Counted from the stretch's first letter, positions 12,212 through 23,560 are shown. The stretch is 64,000 nucleotides of DNA from Ahaetulla prasina (GCF_028640845.1 NC_080539.1:369565233-369629232); one strand, 5' to 3'. A program made the numbers and translations. The notes: generated from the letters alone by a model not told the origin.

Positions 12212-12660
12212 TTTCTGCCCACGGTGGAGGGTTAAAACCCTTGGTTAAACAGACGCAAAGCGTGACCTAAAGCTGGCTTGTTCCACGTCTCCCGATCTTT
12301 TCTTCAGCCATCCGGCCCATCAGCTTTGCATAAAGACGCAGAGGGAGCGTGTAATTTGCTTAGCAAGCTGGATAGGGGGATATAATTAGATCTGTCACCC
12401 CTTTTGAAAAGATTGGGGGTGTCCTTGAGGATTTGCACAGATTGAGCTGTGGCTGGGAACAGTAAGATTCTGCATCCTGAGCTGGCTATTAAAGAATTCA
12501 GCCGGAATGAGATGACGCCAGCCGCGTCCCTCAATTTATTTTTTGAACTAAAAATTGAGTAGACTAGACTAGAAGAGATACCGTCCGTGGAGAGAAACCC
12601 CCCCCCCCCTTTTAAGGGTGTAGTGAAATTGTCCCTTATTTTTTGCACTCTGAATAATAA
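12212..12660. other. no recognisable feature
   Basis: No gene or repeat recognised, apart from a short C-run near 12597-12610. Confidence 0.4.
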
Positions 12661-12836
12661 TAATAATATATGCAGAATAGAATAGAATAGAATAGAATAG
12701 AATAGAATAGAATAGAATAGAATAGAATAGAATAGAATAGAATAGAATAGAATGCAGAATAGAATAGAATAAGACATAGAATAGAATAGAATGCAGAATA
12801 GACTAGAATGCAGAATAGAATAGAATAAGAAATAGA
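12661..12836. repeat. AATAG pentanucleotide microsatellite
   Basis: Runs of AATAG broken by ATGCAG and AAGAC interruptions. They are part of one array with 13119-13337, split by a SINE insertion. Confidence 0.95.
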
Positions 12837-13118
12837 ATATTTTATTTTATTTTTATTTTTATTTTTAATTTATATCCCGCCCTTCCCCAAAGACTCAGGG
12901 CGGCTTACACTGTGTTAAGCAATAGTCTTCATCCATTTGTATATTATATACAAAGTCAACTTTTATTGCCCCCAACAATTTGAGTCCTCATTTTACCTAC
13001 CTTATAAAGGATGGAAGGCTGAGTCAACCTTGGGCCTGGTGGGACTTGAACCTGCAGTAATTGCAAGCAGCTGTGTTAATAACAGACAGACTTAGTCTGC
13101 TGAGCCACCAGAGGCCCT
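12837..13118 (-). mobile_element. tRNA-derived SINE inserted in the AATAG array
   Basis: Minus-strand copy: the tail TTTATATCCCGCCCTTCCCC comes first on the + strand, and the B box and A box (GTTCAAGTCCC and GGTGGCTCAGCAGACTAAG on the minus strand) come last. AATAG repeats lie on both sides. Confidence 0.8.
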
Positions 13119-13337
13119 TATTCTATAGAATAGAATAAGAAATAGAATAGAATAGAATGCAGAATAGAATAGAATAGGATAGAATAGAATAGAATAGAAT
13201 AGAATAGAATAGAATAGAATAGAATAGAATAGAATAAGAAATAGAATAGAATAGAATAGAATAGAATGCAGAATAGAATAGAATAGAATAGAATAGAATA
13301 GAATAGAATAGAATAGAATAGAATAGAATAGAATAGA
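13119..13337. repeat. AATAG pentanucleotide microsatellite
   Basis: Mostly pure AATAG units, ending exactly where a GGCCAATAAA-tailed LINE begins (13338), which suggests it grew from that LINE's tail. Confidence 0.95.
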
Positions 13338-13470
13338 ATTCTTTATTGGCCAAGAGTGATTGGACACACAAGGAATTTGTCTTCAATGCATAAGTTCTCA
13401 GTGTACATAGAAGATATAAGTGATAAATCATGATCGTAATCATCATAATACATTCATCATGAATGTATAA
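13338..13470 (-). mobile_element. 3' end of the GGCCAATAAA-tailed LINE
   Basis: TTCTTTATTGGCCAAGAGTG and TGGACACACAAGGAATTTG on the + strand are the reverse complement of the LINE 3' UTR described at 8452-9205. Confidence 0.75.
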
Positions 13471-13478
13471 ACGTAAGA

Positions 13479-14275
13479 GTATCAGAGATTGTGGGGAATA
13501 ATATATTATAATATATAATATTATGTATTGTTCCCCACAGCAAAGAGAAAGCCGAGATGGTCAAATTGGTTCTTTTATCCAAAGAAAAAGAATATCCCTA
13601 ACCTCCTTTCTATTTTGAAATTGTTTCCGGATTTTGTGCTTGCGATGAAAAAACAAAACAAAACATGAAACTTTGATTTTGTTTTTGCTAATTCGATAGG
13701 TTGATTGTTTATAGAAATGGCTTGTATGTACTGTTGTGTAAAAGTTAAAAAGTTGTGGTTGTAATATTCCCTCTCCCTCCTCCCTCCCTCCCTCCTTTCT
13801 ACTACTGTTTTTGAATTTCTCCTTGTGTTTGATATTTTGATAAACCAATAAAAAGCCCCCTGCCCCCAAAAGGGTATCAGAGATTGTGGGGAATAATATA
13901 TTATAATATATAATATTATGTATTATTCCCCACAGCAAAGAGAAAGCCGAGATGGTCAAACTGGTTCTTTTATCCGAAGAAAAAGAATATCCCTAACCTC
14001 CTTTCTATTTTGAAATTGTTTCCGGATTTTGTGCTTGCGATGAAAAAAAAAACAAAAACATGAAACTTTGATTTTGTTTTTGCTAATTCGATAGGTTGAT
14101 TGTTTATAGAAATGGCTTGTATATACTGTTGTGTAAAAGTTAAAAAGTTGTGGTTGTAATATTCCCTCTCCCTCCTCCCTCCCTCCCTCCTTTCTACTAC
14201 TGTTTTTGAATTTCTCCTTGTGTTTGATATTTTGATAAACCAATAAAAAGCCCCCTGCCCCCCCCAAAAAGGGTA
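13479..14275. repeat. tandem duplication, two copies of a ~395-bp unit
   Basis: Copy 1 starts at 13479 and copy 2 at 13874 with GTATCAGAGATTGTGGGG. A third start (GTATCAGAGATTATG) appears at 14273. The copies are nearly identical, differing by a few substitutions and by the lengths of A and C runs. Each unit holds an AT palindrome (ATATTATAATATATAATATT) and a CCTCCCTCC tract. Frames open in the unit are shadows, not genes. Confidence 0.9.
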
Positions 14276-14279
14276 TCAG

Positions 14280-15650
14280 AGATTATGATAGGGAGCCAGA
14301 TTGGGCGAGCATTTTATGATAGCTCCTGGAGTGTGATTTGTAAGCGATATCCCAAATCGCTACCAAATGATTAATTCAGCCCTCTTGCCATTGTGTTTCT
14401 GGCTCAGAATTTTTTTTATCGCCGGATCAAATCAATTGGCGGAATCTCGTGGTTTCCTCTGGCAAGGCTGCAAAAATAGCAAAAATATTCCGTAAATATT
14501 CTGCCCAGGAGACGCAGGGACTCGTATTATCTGAAAGTGGCTTGATTCAGTTTAATAAGAAGACAGTCTTCTTGATGGAATCAGGAGTTTATTTGCTTTA
14601 AACCTTTTGAGAAAACCACGGGGGGAGAAAAATTACGTTGGAATGCACCCTAATATAGAAAAGAATTCTGCAGAACAGTTTGAAGTGTGCTCATTCAGCA
14701 AACTCTAAGCAGAATTTTGCCTAAAATGGGATACAATGTTATATGGGCTACTTAATTTTCAGCATAGGACGGACCACAGATAGCTTCCTAAAATGTCCAG
14801 ATTCCTGAAGTGTGGTTGTGGTAGAGTTGTGCAGTTTTTGGGGAGGAAAAACATGGCAGAACTTTCATTTTATTAATTCATTCAGATTCTACGCCAGTAT
14901 TTTGCCATCGTTGGCTTGTGAAGAATCCCAATAAAGCTAACTAAACAGTTTTTGTTTTTTTTTAATGGATGTCCAGTGTGAAAACTGTTCCTTATATAAC
15001 TAAAACAGTTTGTGTGTGCAAAGGAACACCCACATACTTAAAACAACAGAGACGTCAACAAATTCCCTAAAAGGAATGGAAAACTGAGATGGAGGAAAAA
15101 TTAAAAGGAGGTTTCTAGTTTAAGGCCATCCATGCTACTGAATTTCTGAAATTTTACTGCAGGACCTAACCAGATGGATTGAAGGCTCGGGATTCAACAG
15201 ATCATTAACTGTCTTGCCTTTTAGAGCAAATCAATATATCCAGCAAAAGATTTCGAAGTGAATTTCTTTGCTACGTAATTTTTTTTTTGCATTAGAGGTT
15301 TTGAATAGAAGATAACTAAACAAACACTAAGGCAAAGAAGAAAAGGAAAGGAAAAAAAGGAAAACAGTACAAAAAGAAACACTAAAGACAAATAGAAGTT
15401 TCCAGTTTTCTTTGCAGCAAATGCAATAGAATTGCAAAGTTATCTCTTAACTTTAGAATGACAAATCACTTCTCTGTTATCCATTTTTTTTTCTAATTAC
15501 CAAAACCACACGTGCATTTATTTCTGTTTCATGCAAAAAGTCTTATCAGAGTTTTCATAAATTTAATCAGTCATAAATTTAGCTATTGCCTTTAATCAAA
15601 TGAGTTAATTTAGCCATTTCAAGTGAGAAAAAGAGAAGCCAAACGTAATT
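14280..15650. other. longest stretch with no recognisable feature
   Basis: AT-rich sequence with no convincing coding frame, no repeat of the families seen elsewhere in the window and only short homopolymer runs. It may be unique intergenic DNA or an old decayed repeat. Confidence 0.45.
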
Positions 15651-15654
15651 ATGT

Positions 15655-15840
15655 ACAGTGCAGCCAGTGCTCGACTTAACAACCATAATTGAGTCTCGAA
15701 TTATGGACGTAACTCATGCAGGTCGTTAAGCAGGCCATCACTTGATTTTATATTTTTTTTACAGTGATCGTTAAACAAACAGCGTGGTCATTAAGTGAAT
15801 TCATTGCTCACAAAGGGCATTTTTTGCTGGACTGAAATGT
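15655..15840. mobile_element. degenerate TA-flanked MITE
   Basis: Diverged copy with GTGCTCGACTTAACAACCAT and ATTAAGTGAATTCATTGC; both ends are eroded. Confidence 0.5.
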
Positions 15841-15969
15841 GATCGTGTGTGGATGCATGGACCTTTTTATTTCCAAACTATGACAAGAATTAAAAGAATT
15901 CTGAGACCTGGAAATCTTTTCTTTGGGCTGTGCTTTGATTTCCAAGTCTCAGAATTCATACAGGTTATA

Positions 15970-16172
15970 TTGTAGGGATGGACTTCAACTCCCAGAATTC
16001 TCAAACCGTGGCAACTTTTTAAGCGGGATGGACTTCAACCCCCAGAAGTCTCGGTTGTGGCAGCTTTAACAGGAGTAGCATTCAATTCCCAGAATTCCCC
16101 AGCCAGCATGCTTAGCTGAAGAATTCTGGGAGTTGAAGTCCACAGGTCTTAAAGCGGCCATGTTCGAGATAC
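15970..16172. mobile_element. palindromic hAT-type MITE derivative
   Basis: Three copies of GGACTTCAACTCCCAGAATT-like words and one inverted counterpart (GAATTCTGGGAGTTGAAGTC) mark one or two merged copies with duplicated left arms. Confidence 0.55.
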
Positions 16173-16174
16173 AC

Positions 16175-16400
16175 TGGGCACCAGGTTAAAAGCCAGAGAT
16201 CCTGAGTTCTAATTCTGCCAAAGTTATGAAGCCAGCTTGATGACTTTGGGCCTGTCCTTCTCTATCTTTTCCCCAGGGAGAAGGGCAAAACCACTTCCGA
16301 AATTTATTGGGAAGAAAACAACAGGGGCTTGTTACCCTGTTGTTATCTGGAAGGACACCTCACACACATACACAAAAGATGTTTTCAGTCAAAAGCGCCT
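16175..16400 (+). mobile_element. CORE-SINE-like element
   Basis: A degenerate B box (GAGTTCTAATTCTGCC) is followed by the core word GATGACTTTGGGCCTGTCC and AAAACCACTTCCGAAATTTA, the order seen in vertebrate CORE-SINEs. Confidence 0.6.
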
Positions 16401-16469
16401 AGGAGGCAGGCTAAATAATACGTAGGAAAATGAATCATTAACCTACATCCCCCCCCACCTCTCCCCGAG

Positions 16470-16690
16470 AACCAGTTTGGTGCGGTAATTAAAGTCCCCA
16501 GGCTAGACACCAGGAGGATGCGAGTTCAAATTCTGCCTCAGGCACAAAGCCAGCTGGGTGACCTTGGGCCAGTCACTCACTCACTCGGGGCCCTGGGAAA
16601 AAGACCTTAAAGGAAAACAATATCCCAAAACGATGCCAAGAAAACTTCAGGGATTTGTCCGAGCTATTCGTCAAATATTAATTTATTGTG
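16470..16690 (+). mobile_element. CORE-SINE-like element
   Basis: Clearer copy: tRNA-like head with GGTGCGGTAATTAAAG and GCGAGTTCAAATTCTGCC (B box), then the core GGGTGACCTTGGGCCAGTCA. Confidence 0.7.
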
Positions 16691-16838
16691 TGACCTACTT
16701 CTGCTTTCTGGGAACACTAATTTTCCGGCAAAAGTCTTTTCCAGCTTTCAGGGAAAGGGGTTTTTTTTTCTCCTTTTTTTTGGTTGTTTTTTTTTTTTTT
16801 ACAATTTAGTGCCCATGTGCTATCTTGAGCTGTTATTA

Positions 16839-17320
16839 CAGGTAGTCCTTGACTTATGACTACAATTGAGCCCCACCTTTCTGTTGCTAAGCAAGACAGT
16901 TCCTAACGAGAGTTGCACCCTGTTTTATGATTTTTATTTTTATTTTTTGGCCGCAGTTGTTAAGCGAATCTAGCTTGACTCTGCTTGTTGGAAACCAGCC
17001 GGGAAGGTCGCAAAAAGGGTGATTACATGACCCCAGGACACTGAAACCGTCATAAATATGAACCGGTTTCCAAGTATCCAAATTTTGATCCCATGATCAT
17101 GGGGATACTGCAACAATTGGTCATGAGTAATTTTTTTTCGGTGCTAAATGAAACAGAACAGTCACTATATCAGGGGTCTCCAACCTTGGCCACTTTAAGA
17201 CTTTAAGACTTGTGGACTTCAACTCCCAGAATTCCTCAGCCAGCTTTGCACAAGTTTTAAAGTGGTCAAGGTTGGAGACCCCTGCACTAAATGAATATTG
17301 TAAGTCTAAATTTAAAAAAA
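16839..17320. mobile_element. TA-flanked MITE interrupted by a hAT MITE
   Basis: It begins CAGGTAGTCCTTGACTTA at 16839. The sequence runs to CACTATAT (17163-17170), is interrupted by the palindromic element, and resumes with CACTAAATGAATATTGTAAG. Confidence 0.8.
17171..17284. mobile_element. palindromic hAT-type MITE nested in a TA-flanked MITE
   Basis: CAGGGGTCTCCAACCTTGGC to GGTTGGAGACCCCTG. Flanks CACTATAT and CACTAAAT are an 8-bp target duplication with one mismatch. Confidence 0.88.
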
Positions 17321-17329
17321 AATAGTTAA

Positions 17330-17590
17330 AGCACCTGAAGGCAGGACAAGAAGCAACGGATGGAAACTAATCATGGAGAGAAGCAACCTGGAATTAAGGA
17401 GAAATTTCCTGACAGGACAAATAACCAGTGGAACAGCTTGCCTCCAGATGTTGTGGGTGCTTCATCATTGGAGGTTTTTAAGAAGAGACTGGACGGTCAC
17501 TTGCCTGAAATGGCATAGAGTCCCCTACCTGAGCAGGGGGTCGGACTAGAAGACCTCTAAGGTCCCTTCCAGCTCTATTCTGATTGACTA
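17330..17590 (+). mobile_element. CR1-like LINE 3' end
   Basis: Plus-strand fragment reading GGCAGGACAAGAAGCAACGG through the terminal CTCTAAGGTCCCTTCCAGCT. Confidence 0.8.
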
Positions 17591-17684
17591 ATTGACCTGT
17601 ACATCAGACTTATTAAATTTCTATGCTGCCATCTCACTTGGCAAAGTGATTCTGGGTGGATTGCAATTCTGGGTGGGTTGCAAG

Positions 17685-17950
17685 GGCCTCTGGTGGCTCA
17701 ACGGACTAAGGCAGTCTGTTATTAACACAGCTGCTTGCAATTACTGCACGTTCTAGTCCCACCAGGCCCAAGGTTGACTCAGCCTTCCATCCTTTATAAG
17801 GCAGGTAAAATGAGGACCCAGATTGTTGGGGGGGCAATAAGTTAACTTTGTATATAATATACAAATGGATGAAGACTATTGCTTAACATAGTGTAAGCCG
17901 CCCTGAGTCTTCGGAGAAGGGCGAGATATAAATGCAAATAAATAAAAAAA
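17685..17950 (+). mobile_element. tRNA-derived SINE with L2-type 3' tail
   Basis: A box GTGGCTCAACGGACTAAGG, B box GTTCTAGTCCC, tail CGCCCTGAGTCTTCGGAGAAGG followed by AAATAAATAAA. Confidence 0.8.
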
Positions 17951-18036
17951 ATCATAGATATAAAAATATGTAAAGTGCTTTTTAAAAACATTAAATATCA
18001 GAGATAAAGAGCAAAAAGCAAGATCGGTACATAGTA

Positions 18037-18420
18037 CAGGTAGTCCTCGACTTATGACCACAGTTAAGCCCAAGATTTCTGTTGCTAAGAGAGAGAGAGT
18101 CAAATTTTGTTCCATTTTATGACTTTTGTGGCCACGGCTGTTAAAGTGAATCACTGCAGTCGTTTAGTTCGTCACACGGTTGTTAAGTGAATCCGGTTTC
18201 CCCCCATTGATTTTACTCGTCAGAAGGTTGCAAAGGGGGATATTGTAACACTGCAACCCGTCATAAATATGAATCAGTTGCCAAGCGTCTGAATTTTGAT
18301 CCCGTGACCATGGGGATGCTGCAACGGTCGTTAAGTGTGAAAAACGGTCATCAGTCGCCTTTTTTCAGTGCCAATGTAACTTTGAACGGTCACTAAATGA
18401 ACTGTTGTAAGTGGAGGTCT
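18037..18420. mobile_element. TA-flanked MITE, near complete
   Basis: Begins CAGGTAGTCCTCGACTTA after a TA, with the usual internal words. The right end (GTAAGTGGAGGTCTGG) has drifted. Confidence 0.8.
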
Positions 18421-18440
18421 GGAGTCTTCTCTGTTTAGAA

Positions 18441-18564
18441 CAGGGGTCTCCAACCTTGGCAACTTTAAGCCTGGCGGACTTCAACTCCCAGAATTGAGAG
18501 CTGGCTGGGGAATTCTGGGAGTTGAAGTCCACCAGGCTTAAAGTTGCCAAGGTTGAGACCCCTA
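18441..18564. mobile_element. palindromic hAT-type MITE with perfect 8-bp TSD
   Basis: Flanked by GTTTAGAA at 18433-18440 and 18565-18572. The arms read TTAAGCCTGGCGGACTTCAA and its inverse, a subfamily also seen at 60407. Confidence 0.9.
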
Positions 18565-18654
18565 GTTTAGAAGCCGCAAGAACGGTGAAAAAAAAGAGGA
18601 TTTTTTTGTCAATGTGACAGTTGAATGGAAGCAAAAAAGGCGAAAGATTTAGAC

Positions 18655-18812
18655 CAAGGGTGTCCAAACTTGGCCCCTTGAAGAGTGGTGGACTTCAACT
18701 CCCAGAACTCCCCAGCCAGCATGAGCTATAAATAGGAGCAAGTTATTGGCTGACGAATTCTGGCAGTTCAAGTCCACAAGTCTTAAAGTTGCCAAGGTTG
18801 GAGACTCCTGAT
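18655..18812. mobile_element. palindromic hAT-type MITE, diverged
   Basis: CCAAGGGTGTCCAAACTTGG and CCAAGGTTGGAGACTCCTG ends, with a widened loop. No clear target duplication. Confidence 0.65.

Positions 18813-18814
<2 letters not shown>

Positions 18815-18883
<69 letters not shown>
18815..18883. repeat. AAT trinucleotide microsatellite
   Basis: About 23 AAT units directly abutting the CR1-like 3' end at 18888. Confidence 0.95.
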
Positions 18884-18884
<1 letters not shown>

Positions 18885-18887
18885 TCA

Positions 18888-19545
18888 GAGTTGGAAGGGA
18901 CCTTGGAGGTCTTCTAGTCCAACCCCCTGCCCAGGCAGGAAACCCTACACCATCTCAGTCAGATGGTTATCCAACATTTTCTTAAAAATTTCCAGTGTTG
19001 GAGCATTTACAACTTCTGCAGGCAAGTTGTTCCACTGATTAATTGTTCTCACTGTCAAGAAATTTCTCGTTAGTTCTAGGTTGCTTCTCTCCTTGATTAG
19101 TTTCCACCCATTGCTTCTTGTTCTACCCTCAGGTGCTTTGGAGAATAGTTTGACTCCCTCTTCTTTGTGGCAACCCCTGAGATATTGGAACACTGCTATC
19201 ATGTCTCCCCTAGTCCTTCTTTTCATTAAACTAGGCATACCGAGTTCCAGCAACCGTTCTTTATATATTTTAGCCTCCAGTCCCCTAATCATCTTTGTTG
19301 CTCTTCTCTGCACTCTTTCTAGAGTCTCAACATCTTTTTTACATCGTGGCGACCAAAACTGGATGCAATATTCCAAGTGTGGCCTTACCAAGGCATTATA
19401 AAGTGGTATTAACACTTCACGTGATCTTGATTCTATCCCTCTGTTTATGCAGCCCAGAATAAACTGCATACACAGAGGGATAGAATCAAGATCACGTGAA
19501 GTGTTAATACCACTTTAATAATGCCTTGGTAAGGCATTATAGACG
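18888..19545 (-). mobile_element. CR1-like LINE 3' end with 5' inversion
   Basis: The RT C-terminal frame runs from 19469 to 18945 on the minus strand. At the upstream end, 19383-19450 is repeated in inverted orientation at about 19470-19535 (CAGAGGGATAGAATCAAGAT against ATCTTGATTCTATCCCTCTG), leaving a short spacer. That is the layout left by an inverted priming event during reverse transcription. Confidence 0.85.
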
Positions 19546-20106
19546 ATTTAGATTTAGACGATCCAAGGGGAAACAGCAGCATTTTATTGCTTAAACGACA
19601 TTATAAAGGTTTTGATTTGATGGAGAGAGGGAAAAAAACCTGGAAAAAAATGCACACGGTGGACAATCAAAAGGCTTACATTATGGAAAAGATCTCCTCA
19701 TTCGTCCCTAGAATTATTGGCACATTAGGCAGAGAAAATTAAATAGTTTTACATAAACTATACCAATGTGGATTTTTTTATTTTTATTTTTTTTGCTGAG
19801 AACATATGATATTTGATGACATTCTTTGGATAATTCTGGGTTGCTCTCTGCAATTTGAGCTTCCGAAAAACATCTGTGGACGATACGATCGTTTGGGTTT
19901 GTTTTATTCCATTCAGGATTAAAAATAAGTTGTGGTAGAAAAGAAAAGAATATGACATTTATTTGTTTATTACGGATATCCTAGCTTTATTTTTATTTTT
20001 TTTTGTCATAACTCAAAGTGGAGAACTTATCCAACACATATTCCTCCTCCTCCTCTTCTCCCCAAAACAACAACCTTGTGAGGTGGGTTGGGCTGAGAGA
20101 GAGTGA
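19546..20106. other. no recognisable feature
   Basis: AT-rich, no supported coding frame and no known repeat apart from short T runs. Confidence 0.4.
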
Positions 20107-21200
20107 TTGGCCCAAAGACACTTTGAACCAGTAGTGAAATCCAATTTTTTTTCTATGGGCGTGGTGGGGCTTGGTGGGCGTGGCAGGGGAAGGACACTGC
20201 AAAATCTCCATTCCCTCCCCACTCCAGGGGAAGGATACTGCAAAATCCCCATTCCCTCCCCACTCCAGGAGAAGGATACTGCAAAATCCCCATTCCCTCC
20301 CCACTCCAGGGGAAGGATACTGCAAAATCTCCATTCCCTCCCAAATCCAGGGGAAAGATACTGCCAAATCTCCATTCCCACCCCACTCCAGGGGAAGGAT
20401 ACTGCCAAATCTCCATTCCCTCCCCACTCCAGGAGAAGGATACTGCAAAATCCCCATTCCCTCCCCACTCCAGGGGAAGAATACTGCAAAATCCCCATTC
20501 CCACCCCACTCCAGCGGAAGAATACTGCAAAATCTCCATTCCCACCCCACTCCAGCGGAAGGATACTGCAAAATCCCCATTCCCTCCCCACTCCAGGGGA
20601 AGGATACTGCAAAATCCCCATTCCCTCCCCACTCCAGGGGAAGGATACTGCAAAATCTCCATTCCCTCCCCACTCCAGGAGAAGGATACTGCAAAATCCC
20701 CATTCCCTCCCCACTCCAGGGGAAAGATACTGCCAAATCTCCATTCCCACCCCACTCTAGGGGAAGGATACTGCCAAATCTCCATTCCCTCCCCACTCCA
20801 GAAGGATACTGCAAAATCCCCATTCCCTCCCCACTCCAGGGGAAGAATACTGCAAAATCCCCATTCCCACCCCACTCCAGCGGAAGAATACTGCAAAATC
20901 TCCATTCCCACCCCACTCCAGCGGAAGGATACTGCAAAATCCCCATTCCCTCCCCACTCCAAGGGAAGGATACTGCCATATCTCCATTCCCACCCCACTC
21001 CAGGGGAAGGATACTGCCAAATCCCCATTCCCTCCCCACTCCAGGGGAAGGATACTGCAAAATCTCCATTCCCTCCCCACACCAGGGGAAGGATACTGCA
21101 AAATCTCCATTCCCACCCCACTCTGGAGCCAGCCAGAGGTGGTATTTGCCGGTTCTCTGAACTGCTCAAAATTTCTGCTACTGGTTCTTCAGAACCTGTC
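20107..21200. mobile_element. repeat element with expanded internal 41-bp minisatellite
   Basis: Left flank GGGCGTGGTGGGGCTTGGTG and right flank GGTGGTATTTGCCGGTTCTC, then GGTTCTTCAGAACCTGTCAG, also flank the one-unit copy at 44600-44832 and the two-unit copy at 39955-40192. The minisatellite is therefore an internal expansion of an interspersed element. The full right end of the family (30191) is CACCCCTG, hAT-like. Confidence 0.75.
20186..21122. repeat. 41-bp minisatellite array, about 23 units
   Basis: Units read GAAGGATACTGCAAAATC then C/TCCATTCCCTCCCCACTCCAGG, spaced 41 bases apart (20231, 20272, 20313...). Variants alternate TCCC/CACC and GCAAAAT/GCCAAAT. Multi-unit blocks repeat, for example 20461-20600 resembles 20820-20960, so the array has a higher-order structure. 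It is stop-poor on both strands, producing long false frames. Confidence 0.95.
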
Positions 21201-21275
21201 AGAACCTGCTTTGAACAGTCACTAAATGAACTGTAATAAGTCGAGGACTACCTGGATTTAATTACCAAATTATAT

Positions 21276-21912
21276 ACAGGTAATCCTTGACTTACAACTA
21301 TAACATAACATAATATAACATCAGAGTTGGAAGGGACCTTGGAGGCCTTCTAGTCCAACCCCCTGCCCAGGCAGGAAACCCTACACCATCTCAGTCAGAT
21401 GGTTATCCAACATTTTCTTAAAAATTTCCAGTGTTGGAGCATTCACAACTTCTGAAGGCAAGTCGTTCCACTTATTAATTGTTCTAACTGTCAGGAAATT
21501 TCTCCTTAGTTCTAAGTTGCTTCTTTCCTTGAACACTAAACTGTTTGTTTAGTGGCTGCCCGAAGTTACAATGGCCCTGAAAAAAATTACTTATGATCAT
21601 TTTTCACATTTACGACCATTGCAATATTCCAAGGTTATATGATCAAAATTCAAATGCTAACTGGTTTGTGTTTATGATGTTCGCAGTGTCCCGGGGTCAT
21701 GTGACCCCCTCTTGCGACCTTCTGACCAGCAAAGTCAATGGGGAAGCCAGATTTATTTAACTATCATGTAACTAACTTAACAAATGCAAGTGATTCACTT
21801 AACAACCGTGGCAAGAGAGATGGTAAAATGGGGCAAAAGTCATTCGAACAGTTGTCTCGCTTAGCAGCAGAAATTTTCAGTTCAAATGTGACCATAAGTC
21901 GAGGGCTACCTG
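21276..21912. mobile_element. TA-flanked MITE split by a CR1-like insertion
   Basis: Starts ACAGGTAATCCTTGACTTA, is interrupted at 21297-21535, resumes with AACTGTTTGTTTAGTGGC and ends GTCGAGGGCTACCTGG. A separate right end of the family precedes it at about 21205-21253. Confidence 0.75.
21297..21535 (-). mobile_element. CR1-like LINE 3' fragment with ATAAC tail
   Basis: TAACATAACATAATATAACA tail and then CAGAGTTGGAAGGGACC, inserted in the MITE. Confidence 0.85.
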
Positions 21913-21929
21913 GTTAGAGGAAATGTTAA

Positions 21930-22650
21930 TGATCAAAACTCTCACGCCCTCGTGACGTCTCGCCTAGACTACTGCAATGCTCTCTACATGGGGCTCCCCT
22001 TGAGGGGCATCCGGAGGCTTCAGTTAGTCCAGAATGCGGCTGCGCGGGTGATAGAAGGAGCCCCTCGTGGCTCCCGGGTGACACCTATCCTGCGCAGACT
22101 GCACTGGCTACCTGTGGCCTTCCGGGTGCGCTTCAAGGTGTTGGTGATCACCTTTAAAGCGCTCCATGGCATAGGGCCGGGCTATTTACGGGACCGCCTT
22201 CTGCTACCGAATACCTCTCACCGACCCGTGCGCTCCCACAGAGAGGGACTCCTCAGGGTGCCGTCAGCTAGGCAGTGCCGTCTGGCGACACCCAGGGGAA
22301 GGGCCTTCTCTGCGGGGGCTCCCGCCCTCTGGAACGAGCTTCCCCCAGGACTTCGCCAACTCTCGGACCTCTGAACCTTCCGTCGTGAACTTAAAACACA
22401 CTTATTCAGGTGCGCAGGACTGGATTAGATTTTTTAGTTTTTTTTAAATTTTAAATTTTAAATTTTGTACTGATTTTAATTGGTTTTGTTATTTTTAGTT
22501 AAATTGGCCGGTTAAATATTTCATTTTAAAATTATTTTAAATTTATTGTCTATCTATGTATTTTAATAAGGCTGTACACCGCCCTGAGTTCTTCGGGAGA
22601 AGGGCGGTCTAGAAATTTAATTAATAAATAAAATAATAAATAAAACTGAG
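21930..22650 (+). mobile_element. L2-like LINE 3' end
   Basis: 21952-22374 translates to the RT C-terminus (SRLDYCNALYMGLPLRG, HWLPVAFRVRFKVLVITFKA, LWNELPPGLRQLSDL). The 3' UTR carries the CCGCCCTGAGTTCTTCGGG stem-loop and an AATAAATAAA tail. Confidence 0.85.
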
Positions 22651-23105
22651 GTCAAACCAGAATTTTTCTTATTGGGTATGACGGACGACAAACAAGATAA
22701 AAGTGTTACTTATTTAATATTGCACATACTAACATTTGCCCAAAAGTGGAAGTGCAAAGATGTACCCTCAGAAGAAGACATAATATATAAAATTTAAAGT
22801 TGCGCAGAGATGGACAGACTTACCCTAGAACTTAAAGATAAATGTGAATCAAGGTATTACGAGGTCTGGAATAAATTTTATGACTGGCTCAAGAGGAGGA
22901 AGAATGCCAGAAAGCAGGGATAAGGAGTGTCTGGAAATGTATATATCAATGTATATTGTATATTGTATTTATGAAGGTAGAATAGTTTTATTAAATACGC
23001 ATAGAGTTGTAATAGTAGTAAGAACGTGGTATATACTTGATATAAATGGAATCAGGAGATATGTAAACCTAGATATAAACCGAGAACACATGACATAGTA
23101 AATTA
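22651..23105 (+). mobile_element. L1 ORF2 C-terminal fragment
   Basis: Translation gives FFLLGMTDDKQDKSVTYLIL and EMDRLTLELKDKCESRYYEV, words of the L1 ORF2 C-terminus, with stops. It follows the L2 tail directly. Confidence 0.65.
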
Positions 23106-23107
23106 GA

Positions 23108-23560
23108 TTTGACATTTATTTTATTTTTATTTATTTTATTTTGTCACAACAATATATGTAGGTATCATACAAAAAGATTATATAGTAAATAAACACATAT
23201 ATCGGTAAATATAAGGAGGTATAAGCATATATATAGGAAGAAGAAAAGAAAAACAATCGGACAGGAACGGTAGGCACGTTTGTGCGCTTATGCACGCCCC
23301 TTATGGTCCTCTTAGGAATGGGGTGAGGTCAATAGTAGAAAGTTTTTGGATAAAGCTTTTAGGATTATGAGAAGAGACCACAGAGTCAGGTAAAGTATTC
23401 CAAGCACTGATGATTCTGTTACAGAAGTCATATTTTCTGCAATCTAGATTAAAGCGGTTGACATTAAGTTTAAATCTATTAGTTGCTCTAGTATTATTGC
23501 AATTAAAGCTGAAGTAGTCTTTAACAGGAAGGACATTGGAGCAAAGTCCACCGTTTTTGT
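23108..23560 (-). mobile_element. LINE 3' end with TTGTGACAAAATAAA tail
   Basis: The minus-strand frame 23301-23675 includes YFSFNCNNTRATNRFKLNV and CNRIISAWNTLPDSVVSSHN, a non-LTR RT C-terminus. The 3' UTR and tail lie toward 23108. Two sister copies: 48755-49380 and 52655-53195. Clade uncertain (CR1/L2 group). Confidence 0.75.

Noticed and set aside
20186..21122. CRISPR-like array
   Set aside because: Units are contiguous with no unique spacers, and the genome is vertebrate.
20107..21169. Overlapping long frames on both strands with peptides such as FPWSGEGMGILQYPS
   Set aside because: Same minisatellite as above, open only because the unit lacks stops.
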